A stretch of 64,000 nucleotides of DNA. Origin: JBEIGE01 sp040382055. GTDB taxonomy: Bacteria; Pseudomonadota; Gammaproteobacteria; Burkholderiales; Burkholderiaceae_C. The translations under genes were made by a program, and so were the position numbers. The stretch lies in assembly GCA_040382055.1 (NCBI GenBank), contig JBEIGE010000011.1:1-64000 (forward strand). The letters are read 5' to 3'. Under the pieces are notes generated by a model, which was not told the origin of the DNA, made no database searches, and saw only the letters and a list, made by a program, of their open reading frames with translations. Shown here piece by piece: positions 61,493 through 64,000 of this stretch (its first letter is position 1; each line of letters opens with the position of its first letter).

Positions 61493-63646
61493 ATGAAAAA
61501 TCTATTCAACCTTTCTTTGATCGCAACCGTATGCTTACTCACTGCTTGCGGGGGCTCTGATTCTCCTGTCAAACAGGGCGTGTTCGTAGACGCACCAGTT
61601 GAAGGGCTGAGCTTCGTGACCAGTTCAGGTTTGAAGGGCACCACCAATGCTGCTGGTACTTTTAATTATGTGCCGGGCGATAACGTGACTTTTTCCTTGG
61701 GAAGTATTAACTTTCCAACGGTCAAAGCAGGCGATCTGATCAGCCCATTGGACTTGGTGGGCGCTTCTTCTGCCGATCACCCGGGAGCCGTATCTATTGC
61801 CTATTTGCTGCAAAGCGTAGACGACGACGGCGATATAGACAAAGGCATTAAGATCAACCCCGGCAAACTTGCCAGCACCCTTACTCAGCCTAGCGACTGG
61901 TCTAAGGTCAATGTTGGTGACATGCTTAGCGCTCCACCTACGCGATCTGAAGCTGACGCGCGTAAGCACTTATCAGGCCAACTGACAAAATTCAACAAAG
62001 ATCCTCAAATGAGTTTGGTTGGGCGTTACGCCTCTGGCGGCACAAGCGCTGCGCCATCTTTGGTTGCAGAAATCACGGCCTATCATGCCAACAGCAAATC
62101 ACTGTTTATTACGGTAGACACCGCTAGTGAGCCTTCATCTTTCAAACGCATTGACCTGTCTGGTTTGGGTACAACTGCTGTGAGCAGCCCCACCACAGCC
62201 AATAACCTTACAGTTTCTGCACGTTACAACGTAGCTTTAGATGTCAATGACGGCTCTTTCACAGCAGGTGGCGTGCAGAGCTTGGATGTCACGGGCAATC
62301 TCTTGGCCATTGCGGTGCAAGCCACGCCCAAAACGAATCCGGGTGTGATTGCGTTTTACAGTCTGACACCCACTGGAACGCCAAGCTTTCTGAAGAAAGT
62401 CACGGTTGGCTCTCTGCCAGATGGCGTTGCATTCTCCCCCGATGGGAAGTATTTGGTAGTTGCCAATGAAGGTGAGTTGAGCGCCACTTTTATGACTGAT
62501 GGCATCGACCCGGAAGGATCTATTTCCATTATCAATATCAACAATGGCGCGCCAGCTGATACAGCAGTACAACTGGGATTTACAGACTTTAATGTGGGCG
62601 GTAGTCGCGCCAGTGAGCTGCCATCAACCGTTCGCATCGGGCGGCCTGGCGCCACTGTGGCTCAGGATTTGGAACCTGAGTATGTGTCAGTTACTGCTGA
62701 CAGTAAAACTGCGTACATCACGCTTCAAGAAAACAATGCTGTTGCAGAAGTGGACTTGGCTTCAGGACGGATCAGCAAAATTTTTGCGCTGGGCTTTAAG
62801 GACTACGGCAGCAAATACAAAATTGCAACTTCTGATCGTTATGCAGGAACTAGCTCTTCGGTTTACGGTAATCCAACCGTTCCAGCCACCCTCAAAAACT
62901 ACGCCAACCTGTATGGGGTTTATCTTCCTGACGGCATTGCGACCTACACAGTGAATGGCAAGACTTACTTTCTAACCGCAAACGAAGGCGACGATCGTGG
63001 TGATTTCCTGAAAGACACATCTGCAGATACAGCCGCTTTCAAAGACATCGTTGCCAACCTGGACCCCACGGCATTTCCCTCCGATGTTGTTAACGCGATC
63101 AAAACAGACCAGGAATTAGGCCGTCTGACCCTGCTGACCAAGCACGCGGGTGGAAATTACGGCGATACGGATGGTGACGGTGACTACGATCGTGTGTATG
63201 TACTTGGTGGACGATCGTTTTCGATTTGGGATGCGAGCAGCGGCAATCAGGTATATGACTCTGGAGAAGACATTGAACGTGCGACTTACAACAATGCAAG
63301 TGATGACTCAACCAATGCTTTGGCTTTACTCAAAGCGAGCCAATTACTCGGAAGGCTTGATAACAAAGGACCAGAACCCGAATCGGTGGTTGTGGGACAA
63401 GTTGGCGCTGAGACCTATGCATTTGTGGCGCTCGAGCGGGCCAGCGCAGTGATGATGTACAGAATTACCGATCCCACCAAGCCGAAGCTGGTTCAATACA
63501 TCCGCAACACAACCAACCTTTCGGATGGCGACATTTCTCCCGAAGGCATGAAATTTATACCTGCCGCGCAAAGCCCAACCGGCATTGCATTGCTGGTGGT
63601 CGGTCATGAAGTGTCTGGGTCGGTGGCGGTGTATCAAATCAAGTGA
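61493..63646 (+). CDS. Choice-of-anchor-I-like lipoprotein with beta-propeller features
   Basis: The 717-residue protein has a lipobox LTAC at about residue 20 and begins with a DAPVEGLSF domain of the type found ahead of such repeats. The rest resembles a choice-of-anchor I protein/alkaline phosphatase-like propeller: DGVAFSPDGKYLVVANEGEL, EPEYVSVTADSKTAYITLQENNAV, DGIATYTVNGKTYFLTANEGDDRGD and the calcium-binding-like DTDGDGDYDRVYVLGGRSFS. It is likely exported and cell-surface or periplasmic. The substrate (possibly a phosphoester or carbohydrate) is not clear. AAGAG precedes the ATG. Confidence 0.85.
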   Translation: MKNLFNLSLIATVCLLTACGGSDSPVKQGVFVDAPVEGLSFVTSSGLKGTTNAAGTFNYVPGDNVTFSLGSINFPTVKAGDLISPLDLVGASSADHPGAVSIAYLLQSVDDDGDIDKGIKINPGKLASTLTQPSDWSKVNVGDMLSAPPTRSEADARKHLSGQLTKFNKDPQMSLVGRYASGGTSAAPSLVAEITAYHANSKSLFITVDTASEPSSFKRIDLSGLGTTAVSSPTTANNLTVSARYNVALDVNDGSFTAGGVQSLDVTGNLLAIAVQATPKTNPGVIAFYSLTPTGTPSFLKKVTVGSLPDGVAFSPDGKYLVVANEGELSATFMTDGIDPEGSISIININNGAPADTAVQLGFTDFNVGGSRASELPSTVRIGRPGATVAQDLEPEYVSVTADSKTAYITLQENNAVAEVDLASGRISKIFALGFKDYGSKYKIATSDRYAGTSSSVYGNPTVPATLKNYANLYGVYLPDGIATYTVNGKTYFLTANEGDDRGDFLKDTSADTAAFKDIVANLDPTAFPSDVVNAIKTDQELGRLTLLTKHAGGNYGDTDGDGDYDRVYVLGGRSFSIWDASSGNQVYDSGEDIERATYNNASDDSTNALALLKASQLLGRLDNKGPEPESVVVGQVGAETYAFVALERASAVMMYRITDPTKPKLVQYIRNTTNLSDGDISPEGMKFIPAAQSPTGIALLVVGHEVSGSVAVYQIK

Positions 63647-63660
63647 ATGACTTGAGACAC

Positions 63661-63684
63661 AACAGTTCTACAGAGCTGTTTTGA
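63661..63684. terminator. Possible terminator between the lipoprotein and ada/ogt genes
   Basis: AACAGTTCTACAGAGCTGTT forms a 5-bp stem extended by an inner TCT/AGA pair, followed by TTTG. It could end both convergent transcripts, but the stem is weak. Confidence 0.45.
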
Positions 63685-63714
63685 GCGAGTGTTCTTGAAG
63701 CGCAAGTAGTCCGG

Positions 63715-64000
63715 TCATTGCAAAGCTTTGGCCGCCTCCCAAGCAAGCATGGCCTGCTTGCGCTCAGTTCCCCACCGATAGTTGCCCGTCTCGCCTGTAT
63801 CGCGAATCACCCTATGGCATGGAATGAGGAAGCCGATAGGGTTCGCTGCCAATGCAGTGCCCACGGCCCGTTGTGCGCGTGGGTTTCCAGCCCGTTCGGC
63901 CAGTCGCTGGTAGGAAATTACCCGTCCGAAATCAGTCTGTATCAATGCCTCCCACACCTTGATCTGGAAATTGGTTCCGCGCAACACAAGATGCACTCTG
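63715..64000 (-). CDS. Methylated-DNA--protein-cysteine methyltransferase (Ada/Ogt), 3' part only
   Basis: The last 94 or so codons of a gene that runs off the right edge of the window. The visible product contains the DNA-binding helix (NPRAQRAVGTALAANPIGFL) and the active-site motif IPCHRVI with the acceptor Cys, then RWGTERKQAMLAWE. LVLRGTNFQIKVWEALIQ resembles the Ada C-terminal domain more than free-standing Ogt, so the missing 5' part may hold an AraC-type Ada regulator. Repairs O6-methylguanine by suicide transfer. Confidence 0.9.
   Translation of the reverse strand, partial: RVHLVLRGTNFQIKVWEALIQTDFGRVISYQRLAERAGNPRAQRAVGTALAANPIGFLIPCHRVIRDTGETGNYRWGTERKQAMLAWEAAKALQ

Overview
The window is GC-rich chromosomal DNA from a betaproteobacterium. 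Gene content and protein style (LolA downstream of FtsK, DUF3422, Bug/TctC receptors, a cofactor-free membrane urate oxidase PuuD, betaproteobacterial RibF, PurN and RecJ neighbours) point to Burkholderiales, most likely Comamonadaceae of the Rhodoferax/Polaromonas type. This placement is inferred from family knowledge, not from a search.

Layout. 1-941: distal end of a CRISPR array (14 repeats and 13 spacers in view) whose leader and cas genes, if any, lie to the left. 1.1-6.0 kb: housekeeping genes (lolA, ftsK, trxB, rpmB, rpmG). 6.1-11.9 kb: a purine-breakdown cluster (uraD, puuE, a GntR-type regulator, uraH, puuD, alc, allA) that would take urate to glyoxylate and urea. Two copies of a 12-bp palindrome beside and inside uraH are candidate operators. 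11.9-23.2 kb: fatty acid desaturase, rsmB, DUF1653 protein, purN, two acyl-CoA dehydrogenases, an HNH nuclease and the ribF-ileS-lspA operon. 23.2-37.5 kb: Nudix hydrolase, quinone oxidoreductase, transporters, a lipoprotein, an SDR protein, ggt-DUF3422, tctBA, a GspE-like ATPase with an unusual Walker A, a spermidine-synthase-like protein and tatD. 37.5-50.6 kb: trypsin-like protease, a MoxR/DUF58/VWA triad, lolCD, recJ, PHP phosphatase, EamA transporter, YciO/YrdC protein, site-2 protease and trpS.

At 50637 lies a tRNA-Ser(CGA) gene, followed by accessory DNA (50.7-55.5 kb): an Mrr-type restriction nuclease, a GIY-YIG/T5orf172 protein, and then a short array of integron-type cassettes without an integrase in view. 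Three attC-like sites in one orientation bound ridA, a GNAT acetyltransferase region that also holds yefM with a truncated yoeB toxin, and a 64-residue unknown ORF. I regard this remnant cassette array (CALIN-like) as the most interesting structure in the window.

55.5-64 kb: a diheme and a triheme cytochrome c gene with no dehydrogenase beside them, an SsuA/NrtA-like lipoprotein, two Bug-family receptors, an unknown exported protein, a large choice-of-anchor-I-like lipoprotein and the 3' part of an Ada/Ogt methyltransferase gene cut by the window edge.
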